A DNA stretch of 44,322 nucleotides from a virus, in IMG/VR virus record IMGVR_UViG_3300042465_005715, positions 1 through 44,322 of that record; one strand, written 5' to 3'. The translations under genes and the position numbers were made by a program. This document shows, piece after piece, positions 22,982-31,359 of this stretch; within the stretch, counting starts at the first letter, position 1, and every line of letters starts with the position of its first letter. The notes beneath the pieces were generated by a model. That model did no database searches. It had not been told where the DNA came from and saw only the letters and a program-made list of their open reading frames with translations.

Positions 22982-23002
22982 AATATTATGATTTGTTATA
23001 GT

Positions 23003-23743
23003 TTATAAACAATTCGAATTAACGAAATTATAGATAGAGTTATTTAGTAATGTGCTACCTTGAGAAAGGGCATATCTATTTATCGGACTTACTGTGTATT
23101 CATTGTTTTTAACAAATGATTCTCCATTAATAGATATATTATCTTGCATTAAAATTAAACTCAATTTTTCATGCTCAAATTTTGGCATATAATCAGTAAG
23201 TAACTTTCTTTTATCTTTAAGCCTTGCAGATAACTTCTGAATTACTCCATTAGATTGTTCATATACTGTTGTGCTTTCTTCAAATTGATAGTCTTGTCCT
23301 AACTGTGAAGCTATGTAAGCATAACCTGTATAACCTGAATAAGAAACAGTATCAAATACTTCATTATTAGTATATTGAAACTGTAAAACTAAATCGTTAT
23401 ACTTTGAACTTACTTGTAACAATTCAGATTCAGCTATTGCATCAATTGGTAAATTATCAACTACATTTTGCTGATTAGTGTAAATGTAAGTATGTAGGCA
23501 TTTATCGTATAGGTTTGTATAAATAGATAAATCGAAACTCCATTTATATAAATTACTACCCATTGAAGTACCTAATAACTCATATATTACATTATTATCT
23601 TCATCAAAAAAACCTAAATATGGCGTACTTAATCCATCATATTGGCATTGTGTTACAAAAGTACCCCATGTAGGATACTTTTGTAAGTAAATAGGTTTTT
23701 CAACTCCTATTATTTTAGTAAATGGATATAAAGTATCAGCCAT
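23003..23743 (-). CDS. tail-associated protein, 246 aa
   Basis: Tyr/Gln/Asn-rich, strand-rich protein (MADTLYPFTKIIGVEKPIYL..., ending YNFVNSNCL). A C-terminal portion of charged helix (LSARLKDKRKLLTDYMPKFE) precedes a short domain. It lies in the tail gene run, sharing a base with the next gene. Likely a virion tail or baseplate part. No family recognised. Confidence 0.6.
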   Translation of the reverse strand: MADTLYPFTKIIGVEKPIYLQKYPTWGTFVTQCQYDGLSTPYLGFFDEDNNVIYELLGTSMGSNLYKWSFDLSIYTNLYDKCLHTYIYTNQQNVVDNLPIDAIAESELLQVSSKYNDLVLQFQYTNNEVFDTVSYSGYTGYAYIASQLGQDYQFEESTTVYEQSNGVIQKLSARLKDKRKLLTDYMPKFEHEKLSLILMQDNISINGESFVKNNEYTVSPINRYALSQGSTLLNNSIYNFVNSNCL

Positions 23744-24630
23744 TAGATTGAATAATTTGAAGCTACATAACTAATATTAAAGTAGAAATAAATATCTGTA
23801 TTTGATGCTATTGTATTATTTCCATTTAATTGTAATATTAATTGATTTTGTGTATCAAAATAAGCAAATCCACTAAGTATTTGATTTATTGTAGTTGTTG
23901 ATGTTGTATAAACTACTCCTGTAATTGGGAATATACCATTAATAGACGAAAGTTCACCTATTTGGTTAGCGTGTTGGTATTTACTTTGTAAATCAATATA
24001 AGCCTCTATTTTTTTATTAGTTAATGTTTGAGTTGAATTGAATATACCAAAACCACCATTTATAGTAACTTGTTTACTTATTTTTGATGCTTGTACTTGA
24101 AATTCTATACCACTAACGCCACTTAATCCACCTGCATCAATATTTGAAAATACATCATTTGTAGTGCTACCAAAAGTTAAAGTACCATAAGAATCATCAT
24201 TACTTAATTCATAATTATACGGTACAATTACCCAATCATTAACAGTTGCAGTTCCTGAAATAATTTCAATAATTATAGAAACTGTTAAAGAACCACTAAC
24301 GCCATAAACTAAACCAATTATATAATTTGTTGGTGTAGATGCTGAATAACACTTAAGTCTTATATTTGATTTTACATCATAAGTACAATTAGGAACATCA
24401 ATTATAAAACCACTACCTACTGATAATGTAGATAAATTTATTGAAGTAGTACTTAATTGTTTTAATTCAGGATTTGCATATTCTACATCAAAATCAGTAC
24501 TACCTGACTTGACTAGTCTTTGTCCTATTGTACCACCACCAAACTCATTTACTGCATCTATTAAATTGTCATTTTTAGTTTGAATAGCACCCCATAAATC
24601 AGTACCTAACCATTTTGTTAATAAAGCCAT
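23743..24630 (-). CDS. tail fibre-like protein, 295 aa
   Basis: Thr/Ser/Ile/Gly-rich fibrous protein. The N-terminus (MALLTKWLGTDLWGAIQTKN) is a short helix that may attach to the tail, then GGGTIGQRLVKSGSTDFDVE and long strand repeats, and STQTLTNKKIEAYIDLQSKY, a motif that recurs in phage fibre proteins. It may form a second, shorter fibre next to the 632-residue one at 10361. Confidence 0.65.
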   Translation of the reverse strand: MALLTKWLGTDLWGAIQTKNDNLIDAVNEFGGGTIGQRLVKSGSTDFDVEYANPELKQLSTTSINLSTLSVGSGFIIDVPNCTYDVKSNIRLKCYSASTPTNYIIGLVYGVSGSLTVSIIIEIISGTATVNDWVIVPYNYELSNDDSYGTLTFGSTTNDVFSNIDAGGLSGVSGIEFQVQASKISKQVTINGGFGIFNSTQTLTNKKIEAYIDLQSKYQHANQIGELSSINGIFPITGVVYTTSTTTINQILSGFAYFDTQNQLILQLNGNNTIASNTDIYFYFNISYVASNYSI

Positions 24631-24631
24631 A

Positions 24632-25006
24632 TTATATAAAGTCGTTTAAAGTACAATTATAAAATTGTCCTAATGTTTTATTTGAATCTACTATATCTTG
24701 TAATGTTGAACCTGAATAATCTCCACAAACTGCATTTTCAAATAGCTTAACACTTGCAAATCCAATTAAGCCAAAATTATCAACTACTTGAATTAAATAG
24801 TTGCCTTGTCCTAATCCTGTAAATTGGTTACTTGATTGCTGAACACCTCTATTTATTGAATATAAATAAGGCTTTGTACCACCACTTACAACTACTGTAA
24901 TAGTTCCGTTTTCTGCCGTTCCTATTGGATTAACAGAAATTAAGCTAGTATTTAAACTAGCGACTATAAACTTACAAGGGTTTGATTTACTGATATATAA
25001 AGCCAT
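24632..25006 (-). CDS. tail protein with a SprB-type repeat domain, 124 aa
   Basis: The central part, GTITVVVSGGTKPYLYSINR followed by GLGQGNYLIQVVDNFG, is the Ig-like SprB repeat (PF13573) that is specific to Bacteroidota and named after a gliding adhesin of Flavobacterium. Its N-terminal part begins MALYISKSNPCKF and the C-terminus has two Cys. Placed between the baseplate hub-like gene and the fibre-like gene, it is probably an exposed decoration of the tail tip, borrowed from a host adhesin module. Confidence 0.7.
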   Translation of the reverse strand: MALYISKSNPCKFIVASLNTSLISVNPIGTAENGTITVVVSGGTKPYLYSINRGVQQSSNQFTGLGQGNYLIQVVDNFGLIGFASVKLFENAVCGDYSGSTLQDIVDSNKTLGQFYNCTLNDFI

Positions 25007-27231
25007 TATTCAACATATTCACATTCAACATAAGGAGTTTCAACATAAATCATATCACACTCAGTATTACTTACATAAGCTTTCAATAATTCAAACTCTC
25101 CAATTCCTTCATTTGGTTTGTAAGTTATTGTTTTAATAAACCCTTTTTCGGTTAATGTGCTACTATAACCAACATTAATAACGCCTGAAGGATTTAAAGC
25201 AATAGTATTGTATAAGCTTCTTTTGAGTGGTGCTTTAAAACGAATTATAACAGGCTCGAACAATACTTGATTAGATTCGTTTTTACTGTCATCAAATGCT
25301 AAGTTTTGATTCTCTATAAGTAATTGATTATTATATCTTTCTTTACATAAACCTTCTAATTGTGATTCATATAAATAGTTAGATATACCACTTCCAAATT
25401 TAGCACTTGTACCTGCTATTTTAGAGTAAGCACCTGCAAAATATGCATTCCATTTAAGTAGCATTCTAGTAGGTGTAAGCCTTAAATTATAACCTGTTTC
25501 AGGACTTAAGCAATTATTTATTACTGTAAAGTTTTCATCTTTTTCAGGATAATTTAATTCAGTAGCTACGCCATCAACTTCTGTACGTTTTGTGCAAATA
25601 ATAAAATTATCTTCATCAAATTTCCAACTGTTTGTCGATGTTGTTAAATATTGTTGCCTACGTGTAAACTCAATTGCGTAATGGTCTGCAATAAATGTAC
25701 TTACTTTCTTTAACTCATTTTTTACCGTAGTAATTGGTAAGTTATAAACGTGTTGAGTAGCAAACCCATCTAAAGTATTGTTTTTATCCGTTCCTTCCTC
25801 AGTACCGTACTTATCAAAACCAATAGTTAAAGTATTGTAAATTAATGATTCGTTTACTTCTTTGCTTAATGGCTTAACGTAGGTAAATGATGCTAAATCT
25901 GTGGTTATATCATAGAAATAATCTAAGTCCTCAACTCTTATTTTATTGTCAACTATTCCAAGTCCTAAAGCGTGAATAGCACTTAACGAATTGAAAGTAT
26001 CTTTTAATGTTAGGTTTACAGGCTTATCAAAATCTCTAATATTAAAACCGTTGGTTATTGCCGTAAACGAACCGCACCCATTAGCATCATAGCCTAAGTC
26101 TTTACGCCCAAAATAATCACTTTCAAATACATTTACTTTATCGGTTACTACTTGTGTAACTCTTTCAAATGCTTCATGTATTAGGTATGTTTTTGCGGTG
26201 CTTGAATCGGTTTCGGTTTGTGATTTAAAATAAATATTTGCAGTTTCAAAATTTAAAGCAAATGTTGAATTAAAAACACTTGGTGTACTTGAACCTTCAT
26301 AATTTGCAATTGTAAAAAACACTTTTACTGTATCGTTTTCATTTAACGATAATGTCAATGTTATATTTTCAATATCAAAATTATCTGTAACTGTTCCACC
26401 TCCTGAAGCTGATTTACTACCTAAGTCATATAAAAAAGCATTTGCATCACTATTTTTTTTATAAGTAAAACCTATATTATAAGTCCTAGCTAATAAACTA
26501 TAATCACTCCAAAAACCTTTTGCATTAAATACTAAATCATAAGTTCCTGTGTATGGTGCTACAAAGAAATTATTAACATCTGCAATATCTGTTACAGGTG
26601 TAACCATTATTTGACCAAATCCACCCGTAGAACCTGAAATACTTAAATCATTTGACTTAACATAAACAGGTAACCCTAAGAAAAATGTTTGACTAGATAG
26701 TGGTGTTGGTACTGTTGAATTAGTTGGTACTGATAAACTTAATGTATCAAAAACAGAAGTTAATACAATAGCTTTACTATGCATTTGCATTGTGTTTTCT
26801 GTTAATGCTGGTAATTCAGTTTCTTCAACTGTTACCGATTCTGACAAATTTACAACCTTATCCTCATTATTTTTTAATAACATTGATAGGTTAATACTTT
26901 CTAAATTAACAACACAATAGCAAAAGTCATCTGCAAACTCTCTATATCCTGCTAAGTTAATTCTATACAATCCAACTTCTGAAAAGTCTTGAATATAATC
27001 GCAACTTTCTTCTATTTTCAAAGTAAGTAAACCCTCTACACCGTAAGTATTAAACTTATTTGATATAATACTTAACCCTGTACCAATAAACTTTAAATCA
27101 GTTGAAAACTCTGTAAAAATACCATGATAATTCATATCACGAATAAGCTTAAATTCGATTGTATCCCAACCTATCGGCTCATCTATTACTGTTTCAGTTG
27201 AGCCATCTATAATTGTAAATCTATACTCCAT
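25006..27231 (-). CDS. distal tail / baseplate hub protein, 741 aa
   Basis: Large beta-rich protein directly downstream of the tape-measure gene, overlapping its end by 11 bases. This is the usual place of the distal tail and tail-lysin proteins. N-terminus: MEYRFTIIDGSTETVIDEPI, then a domain with GWDTIEFKLIRDMNYHGIF, where the motif FTEFSTDLKF and a CDYIQDFSEVGLYRINLAG stretch follow. The C-terminal end (TYKPNEGIGEFELLKAYV) resembles the hub domain end of other tails. No peptidase motif identified. Confidence 0.65.
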   Translation of the reverse strand: MEYRFTIIDGSTETVIDEPIGWDTIEFKLIRDMNYHGIFTEFSTDLKFIGTGLSIISNKFNTYGVEGLLTLKIEESCDYIQDFSEVGLYRINLAGYREFADDFCYCVVNLESINLSMLLKNNEDKVVNLSESVTVEETELPALTENTMQMHSKAIVLTSVFDTLSLSVPTNSTVPTPLSSQTFFLGLPVYVKSNDLSISGSTGGFGQIMVTPVTDIADVNNFFVAPYTGTYDLVFNAKGFWSDYSLLARTYNIGFTYKKNSDANAFLYDLGSKSASGGGTVTDNFDIENITLTLSLNENDTVKVFFTIANYEGSSTPSVFNSTFALNFETANIYFKSQTETDSSTAKTYLIHEAFERVTQVVTDKVNVFESDYFGRKDLGYDANGCGSFTAITNGFNIRDFDKPVNLTLKDTFNSLSAIHALGLGIVDNKIRVEDLDYFYDITTDLASFTYVKPLSKEVNESLIYNTLTIGFDKYGTEEGTDKNNTLDGFATQHVYNLPITTVKNELKKVSTFIADHYAIEFTRRQQYLTTSTNSWKFDEDNFIICTKRTEVDGVATELNYPEKDENFTVINNCLSPETGYNLRLTPTRMLLKWNAYFAGAYSKIAGTSAKFGSGISNYLYESQLEGLCKERYNNQLLIENQNLAFDDSKNESNQVLFEPVIIRFKAPLKRSLYNTIALNPSGVINVGYSSTLTEKGFIKTITYKPNEGIGEFELLKAYVSNTECDMIYVETPYVECEYVE

Positions 27232-29992
27232 ATCGTTTATTTAAACTTTGTATTTTAGAATTTTCACTTACAATATAATGCTTAAATCCGTTTTCATCAA
27301 TAGAAATAGCGTTTTTAGGCATAGAGCGTAATTCTTTTGCTAAGTTATCATTATTTATATTAACAATCGGACTACTCATACCACTATTAAGCAATTTACT
27401 AGCTAACTCTGGTGTAATTCCTTTACGTTCTAAACTACCATCATTTATAGCTTTTAATAAACCGTTATACTTGTTTGAAGCATTTGCGTTAATTATCCAT
27501 TCATCATGCTCAACCTCAACGTGCTCTCCACCTTGTAAGTGTGTTTTACCTTTTATCTTACCACCTTTTGCAAATTTTGGAGTAGGTTGTGAAAGTACTA
27601 AACCAGCTTGTAATGCACCTGATGCAATTGCTAACCCTGTAAATAATGGTGCAGTTGGTCCTGAAACCGCCCATATTTTTGAAACTGCAACTGCTGTATT
27701 TATTGCAATTTCTGTCAATGCTTGTTGTTTTTGTAATTCAAATTGTTGTCTTTTTAAATTAGCTTGTTCAATCCTATACTTTTCTTCAATAGCTTTTTTT
27801 TGTGTTTCAGCTTTAGTATAAACCTTTGCTTTGCCATCTTCTGTTTCTTCAATTTTAGCTAATTCAGCTTCTTTATTGCGTTGTAATTCATCTAACTCAG
27901 CACTTAATACCCTACTTCTATAAGTAAAATATGTTGCAACGGCTTCTTTTCCAAATTGTCCTAAAGCTTTAATTATTTCTTTTTGATTTTCAGCCGATTT
28001 TTTATTATCTTCTTCAATTTTTTTGTTTTTTTCTTCATTAAGTTGTACTTCTGTTTTTGCTAAATCTTCTTTAACTTTTGCAGTTTCTTCAGCGTTTAAT
28101 TCTTCACTTTCTAACCTTTTATTTAAATACTCTTTGTTAGCTTCTAAAGATTTATCTTTATACCTTAGTTCGATTTCATCTTTTTGTTTTATTTTATCTT
28201 CAAATGATATTTTATCATTTTCGTATAATGCTTTTAGTTCGGTATATTTAGCAATATTAATATTCGATTGAATAATATTAGCATTGCTTTGATTATCTTT
28301 TCTTAGGTTTTGTTCATTCTTTGCCTTACGTTCTTCTTGGTCTTTAATTAACCTTAACTCTTCATCTTGGAATTTAATTAAATTAGCTAATTCTAAATCA
28401 TATCTTTCAACTCCTAAAGTTGTAGTATTTAGTATTAAATCTTTCTTAGCTGACTTATCTTGTTTGGTTAAAGTAGCATCGTATTTACTATAAATACCAA
28501 TTCTTTTTTCGTTATAATCTTGTTGTATTGCTAATTGCTTAACACTATCTTCTTTTGCGTTTTTAGATACAGTTAAGGCTCTTTTTTCTTCTGCTTGTAA
28601 TAAATCTAATTCAAGTTTAAATTGTGTTTGAATAGCTTTAATTCTTGCGTCTTTTTGTTTTGCCGTTTCAGTTTCAACTCCTGAAACTGACTTTAAAGAT
28701 TTTTTATACTCTTCATTTATAATAGAACTTTCAACTTTTAATTTATTAACTTCTGCTAATTGATTAATATACAAATCAACATAATTTTGCCCTGTTTTAC
28801 CTACTGCTGATAAATCATTTTCAGCTATTATTAATGAGGTAATATTTTTATCTCTAGGATTTATTGAAGATAAATCTGTATTATCATCTTTAACTAAAGA
28901 AAAATCTTCTTGTATTTTTTTTAATTGATTTTCTGCATTTTTTAAATTAATTAAATTACCTTGAATTAATTGATTTTTTGTATTTAATAATTCTTTAGAA
29001 ACATCTTTATTCCCTTTTTTTGAAATATTAATTACATTTTCATATATCTTTTTATATGAATCATTTTGCCCCTCTATTAATTTACTAGATTTTTCTTTTG
29101 CTACTGATTCAACAGTTTGAAAATAACTTGAAATAGTATCTAACATTCCACTAAAAGCATCTATTGTATAACTTACAAATGTGCCAGTAGAATTACCCAT
29201 ACTTATAAGTAACTTATCCCATTTATCCCCTAAATTACTAATTTGTCCTCCTAATGTTTTAGAAATTGCATCAGTACTACCCATTACACCGTTCAACTCA
29301 CCTAAACCTAACAAATAAGCTTTGATTGCTTCTTGTGTGTTTTTTACCTCAGTAGTAACCCCCTTAAAAGTATATTGTGTTGTTTCTCCTGTTTTCTTTG
29401 CAGTAATACCAAATTCTTTAAGTCTTTCATTTTCTCCTGTGAAAGCATCTAAAGTAGCTTCAGTTAATTGGTCTATTGATTTGCCTGTACTATTTGCAAT
29501 ATCAGCAAGTTTTAACATTTCTCCTGATGTCAACTTTAAACCTCTATTAGCAAATTTAATATAGGTATCGGTTAATTCCATTACTGAAAAGTTAGTCTTA
29601 ATCGCAGTATCTGAAATCATACCCATTGCAAGGTCTGCAAGGTCTTGACTACCTAATGTATTAGTTAATACTGCTCTATACTTTTGTACTTGGCTTGTAA
29701 TATCAATTACTGCTTTACCAAATGCCATAATAGCACCAATACTAAATGCACCTGCAACCATCCCACCGATACCACCAATAGAACTACCAAACTTATCAAC
29801 TGATTGTTTATTGTTATCAATTGCATCTTTAGTTTTCTTACCTTGTATCTCAGCTTGTTTGCTTGTTTCGGTTAATTCCTTACCTGTTTTGTCAATAGAT
29901 TTACTTAAGTTGTCAAACTCTTTCGAAGCTTTACTAACTTGACTACTATCAACTTCAAATACGGTTTTAACTACTTTAACGTCTTGTGCCAT
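27221..29992 (-). CDS. tape measure protein
   Basis: 923 residues, one of the longest genes. Layout: helical start with QVSKASKEFDNLSKSIDKTG, hydrophobic stretch GGIGGMVAGAFSIGAIMAF, the TP901-type domain with LTNTLGSQDLADLAMGMIS and LADIANSTGKSIDQLTEATL, a very long Lys/Glu coiled coil (about 400-710), hydrophobic helices (ALTEIAINTAVAVSKIW, GLAIASGALQAGLVL), and a C-terminal GGEHVEVEHDEWIINA segment. Using the general rule of about 0.15 nm per residue the tail would be near 140 nm. It fixes tail length and is ejected with the DNA. No sheath gene is visible, so a siphovirus tail is likely. Confidence 0.9.
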   Translation of the reverse strand: MAQDVKVVKTVFEVDSSQVSKASKEFDNLSKSIDKTGKELTETSKQAEIQGKKTKDAIDNNKQSVDKFGSSIGGIGGMVAGAFSIGAIMAFGKAVIDITSQVQKYRAVLTNTLGSQDLADLAMGMISDTAIKTNFSVMELTDTYIKFANRGLKLTSGEMLKLADIANSTGKSIDQLTEATLDAFTGENERLKEFGITAKKTGETTQYTFKGVTTEVKNTQEAIKAYLLGLGELNGVMGSTDAISKTLGGQISNLGDKWDKLLISMGNSTGTFVSYTIDAFSGMLDTISSYFQTVESVAKEKSSKLIEGQNDSYKKIYENVINISKKGNKDVSKELLNTKNQLIQGNLINLKNAENQLKKIQEDFSLVKDDNTDLSSINPRDKNITSLIIAENDLSAVGKTGQNYVDLYINQLAEVNKLKVESSIINEEYKKSLKSVSGVETETAKQKDARIKAIQTQFKLELDLLQAEEKRALTVSKNAKEDSVKQLAIQQDYNEKRIGIYSKYDATLTKQDKSAKKDLILNTTTLGVERYDLELANLIKFQDEELRLIKDQEERKAKNEQNLRKDNQSNANIIQSNINIAKYTELKALYENDKISFEDKIKQKDEIELRYKDKSLEANKEYLNKRLESEELNAEETAKVKEDLAKTEVQLNEEKNKKIEEDNKKSAENQKEIIKALGQFGKEAVATYFTYRSRVLSAELDELQRNKEAELAKIEETEDGKAKVYTKAETQKKAIEEKYRIEQANLKRQQFELQKQQALTEIAINTAVAVSKIWAVSGPTAPLFTGLAIASGALQAGLVLSQPTPKFAKGGKIKGKTHLQGGEHVEVEHDEWIINANASNKYNGLLKAINDGSLERKGITPELASKLLNSGMSSPIVNINNDNLAKELRSMPKNAISIDENGFKHYIVSENSKIQSLNKRYGV

Positions 29993-30120
29993 TCTGTATT
30001 GGGTTTATTAGAACTTTCTAAATGCTCTATTAATAAGTGATATTCGTAAATGCTTAATCTTCTAATTGCAATAATTTGGCTAGGTTCTCCCTTTGCAATT
30101 GTAAGTCGTTCCTTAAACCT
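29971..30120 (-). other. probable -1 frameshift extension of the tail assembly chaperone
   Basis: In the -1 frame relative to the 218-residue gene an open frame with no ATG runs past its stop: RLTIAKGEPSQIIAIRRL, then SIYEYHLLIEHLESSNKP and TEWHKTLK, ending at a TAG at 29973-29971, 20 bases inside the tape-measure start. The text is protein-like, and the place, between chaperone and tape measure, is where lambda-type G/GT frameshifts occur. A near-slippery TTTAAGG lies at 30117-30111, but it is not a canonical heptamer, so the exact shift site is open. Confidence 0.55.
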
Positions 30121-30710
30121 TCGCTCAATTCCCCTTGTGAAAGATTGGATATAATTCTGTCTATGTGATGTATTGTTATTTGCCTTACCTCTTGGTTCAT
30201 TTTCGTAAATGTCTCTAAATCTATTTTTGAGAAATCCAATGACGGTATTAAATTGCTTAAAGGCAAGGCTTGGAAAAAAGACTTTAATTTATGTTTTTTC
30301 CAGTTGTTAATTTTCTTTTCGTTATATCCAAAATCATATATTGTTGGGTCTTCTTTAATATCAAAAAAAACAACCGATGCAAGTTTTAATAATAAATCAG
30401 GGTCTGATATAAAACTTAATCTTTGTCTTATATCTTGTGTTAATCTTACAACCTCATTAAGTTTGCCATTGTTACAAGCGTTTTCAATCGCTTCTGTATG
30501 TGCAATTAAGAAGTTCTTATCACACTTCATTTTAAATTCCTCATAATATGCCATTGCAGTAAAAGCACGTTCACAAGGAATATTTATGTAGTCGCTCATT
30601 TGGTAATAATCAACACCATCAAATGTAAAAGCATACTCAATTACATAATCGGATTTTTTATTCCAAATAGGGTCTTTCTTTTTAAATAAGTTAGTTAGTT
30701 TTTGTAGCAT
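30054..30710 (-). CDS. tail assembly chaperone (G-like)
   Basis: 218 residues, charged and helical, placed immediately before the tape-measure gene where tailed phages encode the G/GT chaperone that coats the tape measure during tail building. It begins MLQKLTNLFKKKDPIWNKKS, then FTFDGVDYYQMSDYINIPCE, and ends REN-LAKLLQLED. Downstream its -1 frame stays open to the tape-measure start (see the separate entry). The assignment rests on position, size and the frameshift extension. Confidence 0.65.
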   Translation of the reverse strand: MLQKLTNLFKKKDPIWNKKSDYVIEYAFTFDGVDYYQMSDYINIPCERAFTAMAYYEEFKMKCDKNFLIAHTEAIENACNNGKLNEVVRLTQDIRQRLSFISDPDLLLKLASVVFFDIKEDPTIYDFGYNEKKINNWKKHKLKSFFQALPLSNLIPSLDFSKIDLETFTKMNQEVRQITIHHIDRIISNLSQGELSEGLRNDLQLQRENLAKLLQLED

Positions 30711-30711
30711 T

Positions 30712-30987
30712 TTATTTACTTGAGATTCCTAATAAACAGATATATAATTCAGCTAATAACATAGCGAATAATTGAGTTATGATAATATTTTGATTTAAAT
30801 ATATTGCCGTTGGTATGCTATACCAAAATGCCATACAAAACGGGCATGAAATAAAAGGTTTTGAAATCCAATACTTTTTATACTTAAATAAAAACTCAAA
30901 TATCATTCCTTCATTGGTACATTGATAAATAATAACAACTAACGCAAATGTTATTAATATACTATCTAAGTTCGTTATTAGTATCAT
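30712..30987 (-). CDS. small membrane protein with CPFCMAFW motif, 91 aa
   Basis: Two to three membrane helices: LDSILITFALVVIIYQC, FISCPFCMAFWYSIPTAIYL and IITQLFAMLLAELYICLLGI. The CPFCMAFW motif is a CxxC between helices, as in small proteins with DUF1360-like SCPFCxxFW signatures. It lies inside the tail/terminase operon in the same direction and overlaps the upstream gene end by 26 bases. A membrane protein here is unusual. It could act in the host membrane late in infection or during DNA entry. Function unknown. Confidence 0.65.
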   Translation of the reverse strand: MILITNLDSILITFALVVIIYQCTNEGMIFEFLFKYKKYWISKPFISCPFCMAFWYSIPTAIYLNQNIIITQLFAMLLAELYICLLGISSK

Positions 30988-31315
30988 TTGAATTAATGAA
31001 ATTAAGTAGTAAACAAGGATATATTACATCATTAAATGTAAACTCAATAGGTGTATTATAATCACTTGTTGAATATACTTTTAAAATCAAAGTAGCATCA
31101 TAAGTAATACCTTTTGTAAAATCAGATAGTAATAATTCATACTCGGTTGAAGTAGTTGTGGCTACTAAAACCTCTCTATTATTAAACTTGTCAGTAAGTT
31201 CAAATAAGTAATTAGTGTTATCTTCTAATTGTGGAATTATAATGCTTTCCAAACATTGCGATAATGGACTAGTACAATAACAGTCGCAAATATCCTGAGT
31301 AATACAGTTATTCAT
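30962..31315 (-). CDS. hypothetical protein, 117 aa, structural operon
   Basis: Acidic, strand-rich protein with a cysteine-rich start (MNNCITQDICDCYCTSPLSQ, five Cys in 20 residues) and a beta-sandwich-like body (NTNYLFELTDKFNNREVLVA, EYELLLSDFTKGITYDATLI). Such all-beta proteins near terminase in Bacteroidota phages are likely virion parts. No family recognised. Confidence 0.6.
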   Translation of the reverse strand: MNNCITQDICDCYCTSPLSQCLESIIIPQLEDNTNYLFELTDKFNNREVLVATTTSTEYELLLSDFTKGITYDATLILKVYSTSDYNTPIEFTFNDVIYPCLLLNFINSNDTNNELR

Positions 31316-31359
31316 AAATCAAAAGTAAGTTTAAAAAGTATTGTAAGGTTTACATTGTG

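Noticed and set aside
27471-27821. Rightward 116-codon Cys-rich frame within the tape-measure gene
   Set aside because: Antisense shadow of Ala/Thr-rich codons of the tape measure, with no start signal or partner genes.
14435-31358. Recurring GTGCTAC (for example 14438, 16463, 23053, 31356) as a possible regulatory motif
   Set aside because: Some copies are inside genes, distances to starts and stops differ, and no wider shared context was found. Chance is sufficient.
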